A stretch of DNA of 64,000 nucleotides from Delphinapterus leucas (Eukaryota > Chordata > Mammalia > Artiodactyla > Monodontidae): contig NW_022098021.1 of the NCBI RefSeq assembly GCF_002288925.2, forward strand, positions 1,380,824-1,444,823. Reading direction: 5' to 3'. The notes under the pieces were generated by a model, which saw only the letters and a list, made by a program, of their open reading frames with translations, ran no database searches and was not told the origin of the DNA. The translations under genes were made by a program, and so were the position numbers. Position 1 is the first letter of the stretch. Each line of letters starts with the position of its first letter. Shown here in pieces: positions 26,095-36,616 of this stretch.

Positions 26095-26260
26095 TACACT
26101 ACTCTTGCACAGTAGTTAAATATAAAAGCATGGACCCTGGAACCAAACCACTTGAGTTCCAATTCTGGTTATGCCATTTACTAGTTGTATGACCCTGCAC
26201 AAATCACTTAACTTTTTTTATTATGAGAATTAAATAAATTAACATATCTAAAGATACAAT
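26095..26260 (+). mobile_element. MIR, sense
   Basis: 'gcatggaccctggaaccaaa', 'tatgccatttactagttgta' and 'caaatcacttaac' follow the MIR core in order. Confidence 0.8.
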
Positions 26261-27031
26261 TATTCTCTCCCATCTAATTTGATAAAGAACACCAGAAACG
26301 GAGAAAATTCTGTAAAAATTATTGAAACAGCACTTTAAATAAAACTCACACTTCACTCAGTTTAAAGCTCCTATAAAGTTATACATTGATATATCTCAGT
26401 AGGATGGTCTGTGCTTATACAAAAATAAATTATACATAAGTAGCATAAAGGATAGTTTTAATGTGAGAGTGAATGAGCTTTTACGCTCCACCATGTAGGC
26501 CAGTGACACTGCACAGCTCCCAAACGCTCCCTAGTTAAAGTCTGATAACTTAGAAACAGTAAACGCAGTCCCTATGTAAGACCTGTCACCACTGAGTATT
26601 TCAAAATTCTGCCAAGCATTTGGGCCTTAACTGTTGCAGAATGTTTTAACTTAATGAAATCCTGGGGGTGTGATCTCTAAATGACGGGCCTAAAGCCTAA
26701 CTGATCTCCTAAGAGGGCAACCACTTAGCTCTGCCCCAATTCCCCATCGTGGATGGAACAATTACAGTTCCAGTGACCCTCTTGGCTCACGAAAAGTTAT
26801 ATGCAGAGTGGAAAGATGTGGGTCATACCCCTGTAGCCACTCAACAGCTGTGTGACTGACCAAAGGACCAGTCTCATTCCCTTCATCTGTAGAGACACCT
26901 ATGCTCAGAGGCATGAAAGGGGTAAAGGGGAGAACGATGGAATGTTCCCCCCTACTAGCACATGCACGTTCCTTTCCCTTCATGTTTTCTTTTTTTTTTT
27001 AAGAATTTTTTTTTTGATGTGGACCATTTTT

Positions 27032-27375
27032 TTTTATAATAAATTTATATATTTTTGGCTGCGTTGGGTCTTCGTTGCTGCGCACAGGCTTTCTCTAGTT
27101 GTGGCGAGCGGGGTTACTCTTCGTTGCGATGCACGGGCTTCTCATTGTGGTGGCTTCTCCTGTTGCGGAGCACGGGCTCTAGGCGCACAGGCTTCAGTAG
27201 TTGTGGCACGTGGGCTCAGTAGTTGTGGCTCGCGGGCTCTAGAGCACAGGCTCAGCAGTTGTGGGCACAGGCTTAGCTGCTCTGCAGCATGTGGGATCTT
27301 CCTGGACCAGGGCTCGAACCTGTGTCTCCTGCATTGGCAGCCAGATTCCTAACCACTGCGCCACCAGGGAAGCCC
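27032..27375 (-). mobile_element. CHR-type SINE, 300-bp form
   Basis: Antisense copy from T-rich tail to 'ccaccagggaagccc'. A perfect 17-bp target duplication 'tgatgtggaccattttt' flanks it (27015-27031 and 27376-27392). Confidence 0.96.
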
Positions 27376-27429
27376 TGATGTGGACCATTTTTAAAGTGTT
27401 TATTGAATTTGTTACAATATTGCTTCTGT

Positions 27430-27550
27430 TTTGGTTTTTTGGCTGCAAGGCATGTGGGATCCCAATCCCAGCTCCCCGACCAGGGATGGAACTCGCACCC
27501 CCTGTATTGGAAGGCGAAGTCTTAACCACTGGACTGCCAGGAAAGTCCCT
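27430..27550 (-). mobile_element. short CHR-type SINE
   Basis: Antisense short form with 'ccccgaccagggatggaac' and 'aaccactggactgccagg', sitting about 55 bases from the previous SINE. No clear duplication was found. Confidence 0.88.
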
Positions 27551-27757
27551 CCCTTTGTGTTTGATGTCACCTTTTGATATGTATGATAACCATCTACAGG
27601 TTAAATGTGCAGTTTCAACATAAACGCACATTTTCAAGTAAAGCTTCAGAACCTTTACTTTAAAACCACTATGGAATTAGAAGAGGGAGGGAATAATCTC
27701 TGATAGAAATAAGATTGGTGGAATAAATCTTATTCCCACTTCAGAGTAAATAGGTAT

Positions 27758-27868
27758 GGGACTTCCCTGGCAGTCCAGTGGTTAGGACTCCGGGCTTCCA
27801 CTTCAGAGGGCACGGCTTCCATCCCTGGTGGAGGAACTAAGATCCCGCAAGCCAGAGGGGTGCGGTCA
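27758..27868 (+). mobile_element. short CHR-type SINE
   Basis: Sense short form: 'gggacttccctggcagtcc' through 'ggaactaagatcccgcaag' to a short A tail. Possible weak duplication around 'gtaaataggtat' and 'ggtaaagtatc'. Confidence 0.88.
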
Positions 27869-28922
27869 AAAAAAGAAGGTAAAGTATCATCACCAAGCTG
27901 TTGAGGGTCCCATGATCATGATCACTTTCTGGAAGCAGCTTTAAGAAATACCTAAATCTGGTCCATTTTAATTGATGCAAACATTTTCGGCAAACATTTT
28001 GGTATCCAAAAGGATGAAACTAAACAATCCCAGGCAACAGATGAACTCCATTATTATTTGGAAACGTATTCCACAACTAATTTATTCTGGATCTACTTGC
28101 AGGGATCGTTTCCCTGAAAATGAAATGTTTTATAGGTACAAAATAACTTTCTCAAACGTGGATATTTTCATTTAAAAACCTACCCTCAAAACTTCTGAGC
28201 CAAAGCAGTCTCTTTCACGTGCAGAACTCGGTTTTAACCAAGTACTTATTCGCGAGCTGTACCAGCGCAGGGCCCTGACCCAAGGGTCCCGATTCTGCCC
28301 TTCCAAGTAGAGTGGGTGGTGCCACTTCTTCCCATTCAGACAATTAGCATCTACCTCCTGTGCCTTTTCTCCGCTTAAGGTATACACTGCTGGGCCCTTC
28401 AGAAAACTGCAGACTCGGCGTAGACCCAGACGAGATCATTCTGGGGGACCAAGGGACCGGGTTTACCGACAGCACGGAGCCTCTGGTCCTGAGCTCCCAG
28501 CACGGACCGACACGAGCGACCGACACGAGCGGCAGACACGCCGAGCGACGCGGAGGAGGCCGGCGGGTCCGGGGAGCGGCGGCTGGACCACGGCCCCGGC
28601 GTGGGCGCTCCGCGTCGACCCTCCGCCCGCGCTCAGGGCCCAGGGCCGAGGAGAACGCCCTCGGAACCCAGGCGGAGGGAACGTCAACTCCGCAAACAGC
28701 GGGGACACAGAGGCCGGGCCCGGCGGCCGCCGCTCCCTCTCCTCAGAAGCACATTGTGTCTAAGAGGTTGGACGCCGACCCGAAACACACGGGCTGAACC
28801 GGGCCCCGCGGCCGGGCTCGGGCGTACACACGCGAGCGCGGGGGAGCGCCCTGCCCACCGAGCGCGCCTGCCCGGCGCCGGGCCGCGCCGAGGGGCCTCA
28901 CCCCGCCCCGCCCGGTACTCAC

Positions 28923-29040
28923 ACACGCACAGCTCCACCACGTACGCATAGTAGGACCACACGACCACGAAGGTAATGAAGAGCACCGGCACCCAGCCCA
29001 CGGTGCGCTGGCAGCAGCGCCAGAACGTGCAGGGCGCCAT
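28923..29040 (-). CDS. ZDHHC20: ZDHHC20 exon 1 (start codon, first membrane segment)
   Basis: First coding exon of a DHHC-type protein S-acyltransferase, a membrane enzyme that attaches palmitate to cysteines of other proteins. The ATG (CAT on the plus strand, 29038-29040) opens 39 codons plus one base. Residues 1-13 include the basic pair-of-cysteines stretch WRCCQR. Residues 14-39, beginning VGWVPVLFITFVVVWSYYAY, are hydrophobic and form transmembrane segment 1. The match to the ZDHHC20 N-terminus is nearly residue for residue from memory, with small changes at positions 4, 6 and 13. The donor GTGAGT follows base 28923 and splits the next codon after its first base. No in-frame ATG lies upstream before a stop, so this start is the natural one. 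The DHHC cysteine-rich domain is on later exons outside the window. Confidence 0.95.
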
Positions 29041-29097
29041 GTTCCGCCGGCGGCCTCGGCACCCAGCTGCCCGGGGTGGCGGGGCACGCCAGACCCC

Positions 29098-29158
29098 CGG
29101 CGGCGGCGACGGCGGCGGCAGCGGCAGCGGCAGCGGCAGCAGCAGCAGCAGCAGCAGC
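29098..29158 (-). repeat. CGG / GGCAGC / CAG triplet tract in ZDHHC20 5' leader
   Basis: On the plus strand a run of CGG-like triplets passes into GGCAGC hexamers and then seven uninterrupted CAG units (29137-29157). On the transcribed minus strand this is CTG followed by CCG repeats ending about 58 bases before the ATG. It lies out of frame with ZDHHC20; read as protein it would give polyalanine, which I do not believe is made. Confidence 0.85.
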
Positions 29159-29441
29159 GTCTACTCGGTCACTCCCCGCGGCTCGGCGCCCCGCCCCCGC
29201 CTCCGCCCCGTCCCCTCCCCGACCCGCGTCGCGCCCGCGCCCGGCCCCGCCCCCGTCGCATTGCGTCCGCTTCCACCGCCGCCGGGGGCGGGGGTCTCCG
29301 TGCCTTGGGGGCGGGGCATGAATGGGCGTGGCCTGCTGGGCGGGCGGCGGAAGGGGCGGGGTAGCGGGCGGCGGAAGTGAGCGGAGGGAGCGTGCAGGCG
29401 CAGTGCGCAGCGCCTCCTGGCGGCCGGCGAGGGCGTGGCGC

Positions 29442-29480
29442 GGCTCCGGCTGACTGAGGCTCCGGCTGACTGAGGCTCCC
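29442..29480. repeat. 16-bp tandem duplication in promoter island
   Basis: The unit 'ggctccggctgactga' occurs twice head to tail (29442-29457 and 29458-29473), followed by a partial third copy (29474-29479). It lies about 400 bp upstream of the ZDHHC20 ATG, at the outer edge of the CpG island. Confidence 0.9.
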
Positions 29481-29879
29481 GGGGGAGGCTCTCCGCGGGG
29501 CGACCGCGCCCATCCGAGCTGTGGCCTCAGGGGCCCCATGTGCGTCTCCTTTGGGACCCCCGCCCTTTGAAATAATTTGCTCGTGTTTCGGGCGGAAGCC
29601 CTCCGTTTTCGGAGATGGAAATCGTAGGTGCGTGTGATTTAGGATGGAAGCCGTGTAGTGTGTCAGTTTGATGTGAAACCCAAATTTAAGGTTGAGTTGT
29701 GAACGGGTAACAACCCTCTCCGTGCCCGGCAAAAACTACTGAAATTTCCAGAATTTGTTTATACCTGGCGAATCTAAACAACGGCTGTAGTCATTAACGC
29801 CTGTAATCATTAAAGAACCTTCAAGTTTCGCTGCTTGCAGATTTCAAGGGAGACAGATGACCCTGTTGAGTGAGTCCGT

Positions 29880-30280
29880 GACCTTGGCCTCTGGGATGGA
29901 CCTTACCGCGGAAGGAGCACAGGAAGGGCAGGCACTCATCCCTGCCCAGGGCGTGGACGTTCACCTCCCCGTACCGCGTTCTTCTCTTTCGTGACGAAAG
30001 CAGATGGACATCGCCTGTTTGCCAGGCCCTAAGCCAGGTGTTCTAGTTCATGTAAAGGGGACAAATCATGTCCCAGCCAAGGCGGCTCCCCCATACCGCC
30101 TTGTGGGACGGCTTCTTCCTTCAGGACCGTGGCGTTCAACAGAGCCTGGAGGACATAGGGCAGCTCTCCGTCCCGGAAGTGTGCAGCTGCCCTGAGGACT
30201 GCGTCTGCAGAGTCCCCACTGTCGCCGCCACCCAGGAACTCCAAAATGCCATTTTAAGTTCCCGTTCCGAGCTGAGGGCT
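29880..30280. other. CpG-rich non-repetitive patch upstream of ZDHHC20
   Basis: CpG-enriched, non-repetitive DNA about 0.85-1.25 kb upstream of the ZDHHC20 ATG. It contains a perfect 15-bp palindrome with one central base (29986-30000) that includes a TGACG half-site of the CREB/ATF type. Short open frames occur on both strands without similarity. It could be an upstream regulatory element. Confidence 0.35.
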
Positions 30281-30499
30281 GGGGAAGAATAAGGGCAACT
30301 AGAGGTAGCTGTGAAACCATTAGACACAGTTTACAGAAGCCATGTAGCTATAAATATGGAGAGTGAAGAAGAAAAAACCCCAGAAACTCATAAATTTAGA
30401 ATTAAACTACAATTCCAAAACACACACACAAATCTAATACTAAGAGAGAACGCAAAAAAAAAAAAATAATAATGATAATTAACAATAAGAACTTGAATT

Positions 30500-30606
30500 T
30501 GGGACTTCCCTGGTGGTCCAGCGGTTAAGGCTCTGCACTTCCGATGCAGGAGGGCTGGTCGGGGAACTAAGATCCCACATGCCGCGTGGTGTGGCCAAAA
30601 AAAAAA
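30500..30606 (+). mobile_element. short CHR-type SINE
   Basis: Sense short form with A tail, upstream of ZDHHC20. A perfect 13-bp target duplication 'aagaacttgaatt' flanks it (30487-30499 and 30607-30619). Confidence 0.95.
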
Positions 30607-30677
30607 AAGAACTTGAATTCACTGAAAATAATTTTATGAAGCAGTCTTACAAAGGCTTTTAAAAACAGTATATGGCA

Positions 30678-30772
30678 CGATTTCCCTAGTGGTCTAGTGA
30701 TTAGGATCCAGCACTTTTACTGCCGTGGCCTGGGTGTGTGGTGTGGCCAGAAAGTAAATAAAATAAAATAAT
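30678..30772 (+). mobile_element. short CHR-type SINE, internally shortened
   Basis: Sense short form starting 'cgatttccctagtggtcta', lacking part of the middle, with an AAAT-type tail. A perfect 17-bp target duplication 'aaaaacagtatatggca' flanks it (30661-30677 and 30773-30789). Confidence 0.92.
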
Positions 30773-30789
30773 AAAAACAGTATATGGCA

Positions 30790-31510
30790 TGCCCAAAGGG
30801 GTACGTGAAAAAATAATTTCCATCTGAAAAGAACACAAATTTTTGAAACAAAATAATAAAAATTGGGAAAAGAACAGGTGGATTTTAAAAGTAACCATTT
30901 AGAAATCTTCAGAATATTAAAATATTGTCAAATTAAAAACTCTGAATAGACAGATTCTAATCTGGACACTGGAGAAGAGGGATTTAGCAAGTTGGAAGAT
31001 GGTTCTAATTCATCCAGAACACAACACAGAATAATTTTTAAATATGAAAAGCATGGAAGATATACCGGCAGACTTAAACATACATTTATGATAAGCGTTC
31101 CCGAAGAGGATGAGAGGAATGTCAAAGAAATGAGTTTTGAAAAGATTAAGTATGAGAATATTCCAGAACTGAAAGTCCTTAAAACCTAGACACAGAGTAG
31201 TGAAGCTGTAAACATTTAGAATAAAGAGAAAAATCTTTAGGATTTTTCAGATTCCAGAGATAGACATCAAATTTCCTTTGGTAACCAAAGGAACACTGAC
31301 TAGACTGGCAGCTGACTTCCCTCTCAGCGATAACAGATGCCAGAAGACAACAAAGTGGTATTTTCAGTGCTGAGAGAAAGTAATTAATATCCCTAAGTTT
31401 TATAGCCAGAGAAATGATCACTTAAGAGCAAAGGCAAAGTGAAAAGGCAGCCAATGGAATGGGAGAAACATTTGCAAATCATATATCTGATAAGGGATTG
31501 CTCTGCAGAA
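30790..31510 (+). mobile_element. old LINE-1-like piece upstream of ZDHHC20
   Basis: A-rich sense sequence resembling a decayed L1 leader/ORF1 region, with 'tgccagaagacaacaaag' near 31340 and 'ggagaaacatttgcaaatc' near 31460. The assignment is by pattern and limits are soft. Confidence 0.55.
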
Positions 31511-31784
31511 AATGTAAAGAACTGGCCCTTCCCCTCCCCCTGGCATCTCCCACCCCTCCGTCAGACCTGGCCCATCTCTGCCTCAGGGGAGCCTTCCCTT
31601 AATCCCTGTCCTTGCCTGGCTGCTAAGGAATTGGTCCCAATCTCACAGGACCAATTTATCCCCAGACCTTGACTTTACTGAATGTAAAAGTAACATTTCC
31701 ACTACCCATCCCTTAAACATCAGAAACGCTCCATCCATCAGCAGAGATGGGTTCCAGTTTATGGTGCCTTTTCCACCCTTTTCT

Positions 31785-32350
31785 TTTTTAATCTTTTTAT
31801 TTTGAAATAATTTTAAGTTTGCAGAAGAGTTTTTAAGATAGTAGAGTTCCTATATAGCCTTCACTCAGCCTCCCTAATGCTAACATCTTATAAAACCATG
31901 ATGTATTTATCAAACCTAAGAAATTAACATGGATACAACACTTTGAACTACAGGCTGATTTTTACCAGTTTTCCCACGAATATCCTTTTCTGCCCCAGAA
32001 TCCCACTTTGCATTTAGTCGCCACATCTTCTTAGTCTCCTCCAGTCTGTCTTCCTTGCTTTGCATGGAAAAACACTTTCACAAAGTACTGGTCAGGTATT
32101 TTTCAGAATGTCCTTCAATCTGAGTTTGTCTGATGTTTTCCCATGACTAGACTGCGGTTGTGGATTTGGGGAAGAAAAGCACAGAGGTGTGTGCCTTTCT
32201 CATCATGGCAGGTGGATGTGATGTTGACAAGCCTACTGTTGACATTAGCCTTCATCACGTGCTTAAGGTACTGTGTCCACTGTAAAGTCACAATTTCCCT
32301 TTCCCTGCACTCTGCATTAGAAAACAGTCGTCAAGTCCAGCCACATTCAA
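31785..32350 (-). mobile_element. old antisense LINE-1 3' region
   Basis: Recognised by 'ttgaaataattttaagtttg', 'ctaatgctaacatctta' and 'tttgtctgatgttttccc', which belong to 3' ends of old mammalian L1 subfamilies read antisense. Confidence 0.7.
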
Positions 32351-32980
32351 AGGGAAAGGAATTAAATTCTACCTCCTGCAGGGAGGAATGTCAAGGACTT
32401 TGTGGCCATCTGTTCAATTTGGGGGGGAGGTACTTTGAGGCTATGCAAATATCCTGCTTCTCTGCAAAGTTTCTCCCACTAATTTGAACATCCATTGGTG
32501 GCCCTTGGCTGCACCAGGCCTTTTTCTTTTTCTTTGCTGTGTAGTTGACTAATGATCTGTTTGTTGACTAATGAAATGCAGCCAAAAAGTGTGTCCAGAG
32601 ACTCAGCTGTCACGGTGGGATGACAAATAGATTCCTGACCCTGATGACTGCAAGAGTTTCTGGTTTGGTTAGATCTGTGTTCGCTCATCTGGAATCTGTC
32701 CCCAGAAAGCTTCTGGGCCACTGGTTCACTGATCGGTCTAGGCACGTGTTACTGACTGCATTTAGGCTACAGGGAAAGCCTGGGTTTGGCTGCTGCCTCA
32801 GGGAACATTGACTCCCTACCAGAAAAGAGCAGGTTTTTAGGAAACATTACACAGCTCTACTGTCTGCATTGCTGTTATCTCTCTATGATTGTTCTGGATT
32901 GAGAACTGACAAGTTTCTGGCAAACAAAGGCAGAGTGGACACGCCATTCCAGACAGGAGAGGGGCACAGGCCAAGCTCTT

Positions 32981-33020
32981 GAGTGTGTGTCTGTGTGTGT
33001 GTAGGTGTGTGTGTGTGTGA
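32981..33020. repeat. GT microsatellite
   Basis: Imperfect (GT)n with CT and AGG interruptions in intergenic DNA. Confidence 0.9.
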
Positions 33021-33099
33021 GGGGGTGTCAGTATTTGGAACTGCCCTGTAGTCATTCAGCCTCTCTATGTTAAACCCCCGTATGATACACTCAGGTACT

Positions 33100-33240
33100 T
33101 CTCCTATGTATGATTATTTAATTAAAGATAGTTTCCCCAGACTGTGAGCTTTCTGAAAGAGGGACTAGGTCTGTTTTGCTTCCATGGTGAGCCCAGCACA
33201 CAGTCAGGCACAGAAGAGGCACTGAATCATATTAATTGAC
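33100..33240 (+). mobile_element. L2 fragment
   Basis: 'ccagactgtgagctttctga' and 'gcccagcacacagtcaggc' follow the L2 3' end order. Confidence 0.6.
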
Positions 33241-33439
33241 ATAACCTGGAATTAGGGGTGTCCATGCTTTCCCCACAGTTTTCTCAAACTCCCCATAGCT
33301 CTGATCACAGAAGCAGTCTTGTATACGGTGGTGATGTTCTTAGTATTATTAGAATAGTGTTAAAGCTTATTTATATTATCAGGTGAAGAAACATTTGTGG
33401 ACCAGCCTAGGGATGGAACCATGATGTGGAACGCTAGTA

Positions 33440-33625
33440 AGGATAAAGTGACTTGGGTATAGTGGAAAAAAGATGGGTTGTGGTGTCAGTGACATTTGGA
33501 TTCAAGCCCCAGCTTCCTCACTTGTTAGCTATATAATATCGTGGGATTTATCTAAGTTCCCTGAGATTCAGTTTCTTCTATCAGGGATAATAGCATCAAT
33601 CTCACAGTTGGAGGGTTAGATGAAA
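33440..33625 (+). mobile_element. MIR, sense
   Basis: 'ggattcaagccccagcttcc', 'cacttgttagctatataa' and 'gattcagtttcttctatcag' are MIR core in order. Confidence 0.75.
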
Positions 33626-33629
33626 TTTT

Positions 33630-33780
33630 ATATACAATGTATGTATATACAGGTATATATGTAGTATATGTAAAAATATGTATATATGTTCTTGTATGTA
33701 TACATGAACCTGTACATCTACTGTGTGTATATATACTAGTATGAATACACATATGCTCGTCTACCTATCTATCTTGTGTA
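33630..33780. repeat. TATG/TA-rich simple repeat
   Basis: Long imperfect run of TATA, TGTA and TATG units next to the MIR at 33440-33625. Confidence 0.8.
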
Positions 33781-34259
33781 TCTATAGTTCCTGACATATG
33801 GTCATTTTATCAGTTAGAATTCACATTAAGTATTTCGACAGAGAAAATTTACTACAAGGACGTGGTTAAACAGGTGTTAGAGAAGCAAAGAGCAAAGGGG
33901 ACTGAGGTCCCACAGAGGAAGCACCTGCAGGAAGAGCCCCCCACCCCTGAGGCTGGGGCACAAAGAGAAGAGGGGCAGTGTGTTAGGATCCAGAAGCTTG
34001 AAGGAACGGCCCCGGGCTGCTTAGTGAGGGAAACCTGCCAGTGGTGCTGGTTGTCTGGGAGAACACAGCGATCTGGTTCTGGGAGTGCCAGAACGTTCAC
34101 AGCAACCGGAACAGTGGGAGACTGGTACCAAGGGCTGCTAGGGTGCCGGCTGGGGCTCTGGGGACATTGGCAGGACAGCAGCAGATGGGAGCATGGCCCA
34201 ACCCAGCATCACAAGGCTGACTGTGTATGGGAGGGAAGGCTGGGAACAGAGACAACAGC

Positions 34260-34470
34260 TTAGCAACTAGCAAAATCACGGAACTTAATTTGTTGCATTC
34301 ATCACGTTAACCGTTGCCTGGAATTCCATTGTACAACTCTAGCACAATTTATTTATCACTTTCATGGTGCTGGACATTCAAGCTAGTTCAAATGAATACA
34401 AATTAAATTTGTATTAATTGAAATGATGCTGCAATGAAAATTCCTTCAATTCACTTTGGATTGTAACATT
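34260..34470 (-). mobile_element. small old antisense LINE-1 fragment
   Basis: Decayed resemblance to the L1 stretch with 'ggaattccattgta' and 'gatgctgcaatgaa'. Weak but consistent with antisense L1. Confidence 0.45.
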
Positions 34471-35384
34471 TTGTCACTGGGGAGAGCTTGTATGACATGC
34501 TGTAAACCATAAAGGAGTTATTAATTAATACTATTTTCTCCCAAGATTGAATGTCTAAATATTATGTAAATCCAGGTGTTATAAATGTTAGAAGGAAAAT
34601 ATTTTCTCCCGTTTCATCCTCTTGGAAAGAAAGCTTCCATACAGGGAAGACTAGCACCTCGCCGAGTGCACTGGATAGAGCAGGTTCAATAGAGATTTGA
34701 TACTAACGCTGCTGAAGAAATAACCTACCCAAAATACAATGCGTTACCTAGAGATTCCAGAGATTAATTTCCTTCCTCACTGAACATAAGCAAACACAAA
34801 TTTCATGTGAATGGGCACCATGGTAGCGCCCTGTGTTCATTTCTCTACGAGCTGGTGGATATTTAACCAAGGCTCGTCCGACCAAAGTCTCCTACGGGGC
34901 TCCTTCAGTAAGTCATTTTTGAAATACTCTGTAATTTTCTGGGTATTTGCTTGGTTTTTCTGTTAAAGGTCACGCTTGGTGCTCAAGGAAGATAAACTAT
35001 TTTGGAAAAGCAAGACTGCCATCTTGTGGAACATTTGTGTTGCAGTTCTTTTATTTTAAAGGAGCTGCCGGGCTACGTCACCGGACGGGCAGGGTTCTCC
35101 TCATTTTCTCCCTGAATCTCATCTTTCTGTCTCATTTATTCTACGGCACTGGGATGCTATTGGTGTCAGTTTGCCCCCAGCTTTTGAGGACGTGCCGTTT
35201 CCCTTAAACACACCTTAGCTCCTCGTCTGCCCTGTGCTGCCTTTATCTACTTCTCTGTTTCCTTCTTAGCATCAGACTCTGATTTTGCTGTTTGCTTCGT
35301 ACCTCCCCGGGGAAGATCGGGGAAATTTCTTTAAAAATCCACGTAACCGTTACAATTTAGAGGGAAATACCTGCCGCTTAGGAG

Positions 35385-35760
35385 GAGAGCGGGGCGACCG
35401 TGGAGTTGAACAGCCCTCCAGAGGTCAGGAACCCTCCGCTGAGCTCCAGCCTCTGTCCCGGGCTGACTGGAGGTCGGCTCAGCTGCTCACCTTGTGCTTT
35501 CCTTCGGAACAAGGTCGGCAGACAGGGCGGCGTCTGGAGAAGCGCCTCACGGGTCACTGAGAGGAGGTTCAGGCGCCCGTACTGCAGGGCAGGTGCCGCC
35601 TTTTCTCCCTTCTCCTTCCCCCTGTTCATCACCACCCGGGCGGAGGTGAGGGGTGGCGGGATACAGGACACTCGGAGGCTTAGAAAAGAGAAAAGACCCG
35701 GGGCTACAGGGCCTGGCCGGCTCCTCTCTGCTTCGCCACGTCTCACCGAAAGTCTAAAAC
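35385..35760. promoter_or_regulatory. small CpG-island-like stretch, no known gene
   Basis: A hand count gives about 25 CpG in roughly 375 bases of about 60% GC, close to the usual island threshold and well above the flanks. It lies 6.3 kb upstream of the ZDHHC20 ATG and about 2.2 kb past the proposed MICU2 3' end. Frames are open on both strands, but none resembles a known protein. Confidence 0.45.
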
Positions 35761-36616
35761 GTGCCCCAGTAAGAGGAGGAGAAAATAAAATATACAAATC
35801 AAATGAGAATATTTTCCATAGCTGTTAATTTAGGGAACACTTTCAGATATACTGGTGACAAGGGTTACATATGGAGAATTCTTGGAGCAAGTCCTCAGTG
35901 GGCAGCCGACTTCTTGAAATCGCCCCTGTTCTCTGGCGCTGAGTCATAGACCTGCGGGCCCCCGGAGACCCCCAAACTGGTCTCAGCCATTAGACTCTCC
36001 ACGTGGGGAGGAAGCACCCACCCTCACTGCACTCTGGGAGCAGCAACCCCCTTTTGATAAGCCTCCTTCTCTGCCCCCTCCAGCCCTGGGGGGGGTCAAG
36101 GAAGCTGCGCGCGTTCCGTACAGACGGCCACCCTTCGGGGCACACGTGATTGGCCAGGGATGGACCCTGGCCCTCGCGGCAGCCAGGCAGCACTTTCCTG
36201 GTTCTGCGCTGGGCCTGGCGCAGCCAGAGAGGATGGAAGTGACGCACAGAGCAAACGGTGGTGCGGGCCCCGGCGGGTCCTTTAGTATAGTAGTGTCTGT
36301 ACATGTGCATATTGATTATATGCTATTTTATTATAAATTAAAAAATATAGGTTAGTGCTTTATGTTATTAAAAATATGTAAGGTTATGTTACGTATAAAT
36401 TTCATTTCAGGATAGTATAAGGGCATTAGAAAAAGAAATTTAAAAAAAAATCGTGGTGGTGGGGAAAGGATATTAGGTCTCACTTGGTGGAGAACCAAGA
36501 TGTAGATATGAATCCCTTCTTGGCTTTTGACATTTCCAAATACTTTTTCTCAACTATTCACCACTGGTTAACCTTGTCCATATCATACATTGTTTCTTAA
36601 AAATAGCTTGTTTAAG

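Larger units (their letters stand above)
24870..28480. other. intron 1 stretch near exon 1
   Basis: Apart from the listed SINEs, MIR and TA/TG repeat, 24870-25300, 25880-26095, 26260-27000 and 27870-28480 look unique, with no exon-like signal found. Confidence 0.5.
1784..28922 (-). other. ZDHHC20: ZDHHC20 intron 1 (27.1 kb)
   Basis: The span between the exon 1 donor and the exon 2 acceptor. It is made largely of interspersed repeats listed separately: old and middle-aged LINE-1, L2, MIR and CHR-type SINEs in both orientations. I found no further coding exon on either strand; open frames here fall in repeats or lack similarity and splice context. Confidence 0.85.
29041..29480 (-). promoter_or_regulatory. 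ZDHHC20: ZDHHC20 CpG-island promoter and 5' leader
   Basis: Very GC-rich DNA, dense in CpG from about 28480 to 29480, directly upstream of the ZDHHC20 ATG. Several GC boxes of the GGGGCGGGG type (Sp/KLF family) lie between 29280 and 29365. An ETS-type GCGGAAGTG is at 29371-29379. No TATA box is apparent, which fits a housekeeping-type dispersed promoter. The transcription start cannot be fixed from sequence alone; the leader probably includes the triplet tract at 29098-29158. Confidence 0.75.

Noticed and set aside
28360..28951. Plus-strand frames across the CpG island
   Set aside because: Arginine- and proline-rich translations from GC-rich DNA; shadows of the ZDHHC20 promoter region and first exon.
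30029..30244. 72-codon minus-strand frame upstream of ZDHHC20 (starts LEFLGGGDSGDS)
   Set aside because: It looked protein-like, but it has no ATG, is closed by a stop four codons upstream, and matches nothing I recognise. Kept only as a CpG-rich patch.
33552..33752. Minus-strand frame rich in HTYIHIFTYTTY-like residues
   Set aside because: Translation of a TA/TG simple repeat.
35378..35828. Open frames of about 140 codons on both strands in the orphan CpG stretch
   Set aside because: No similarity, and both strands are open, as expected from base composition.
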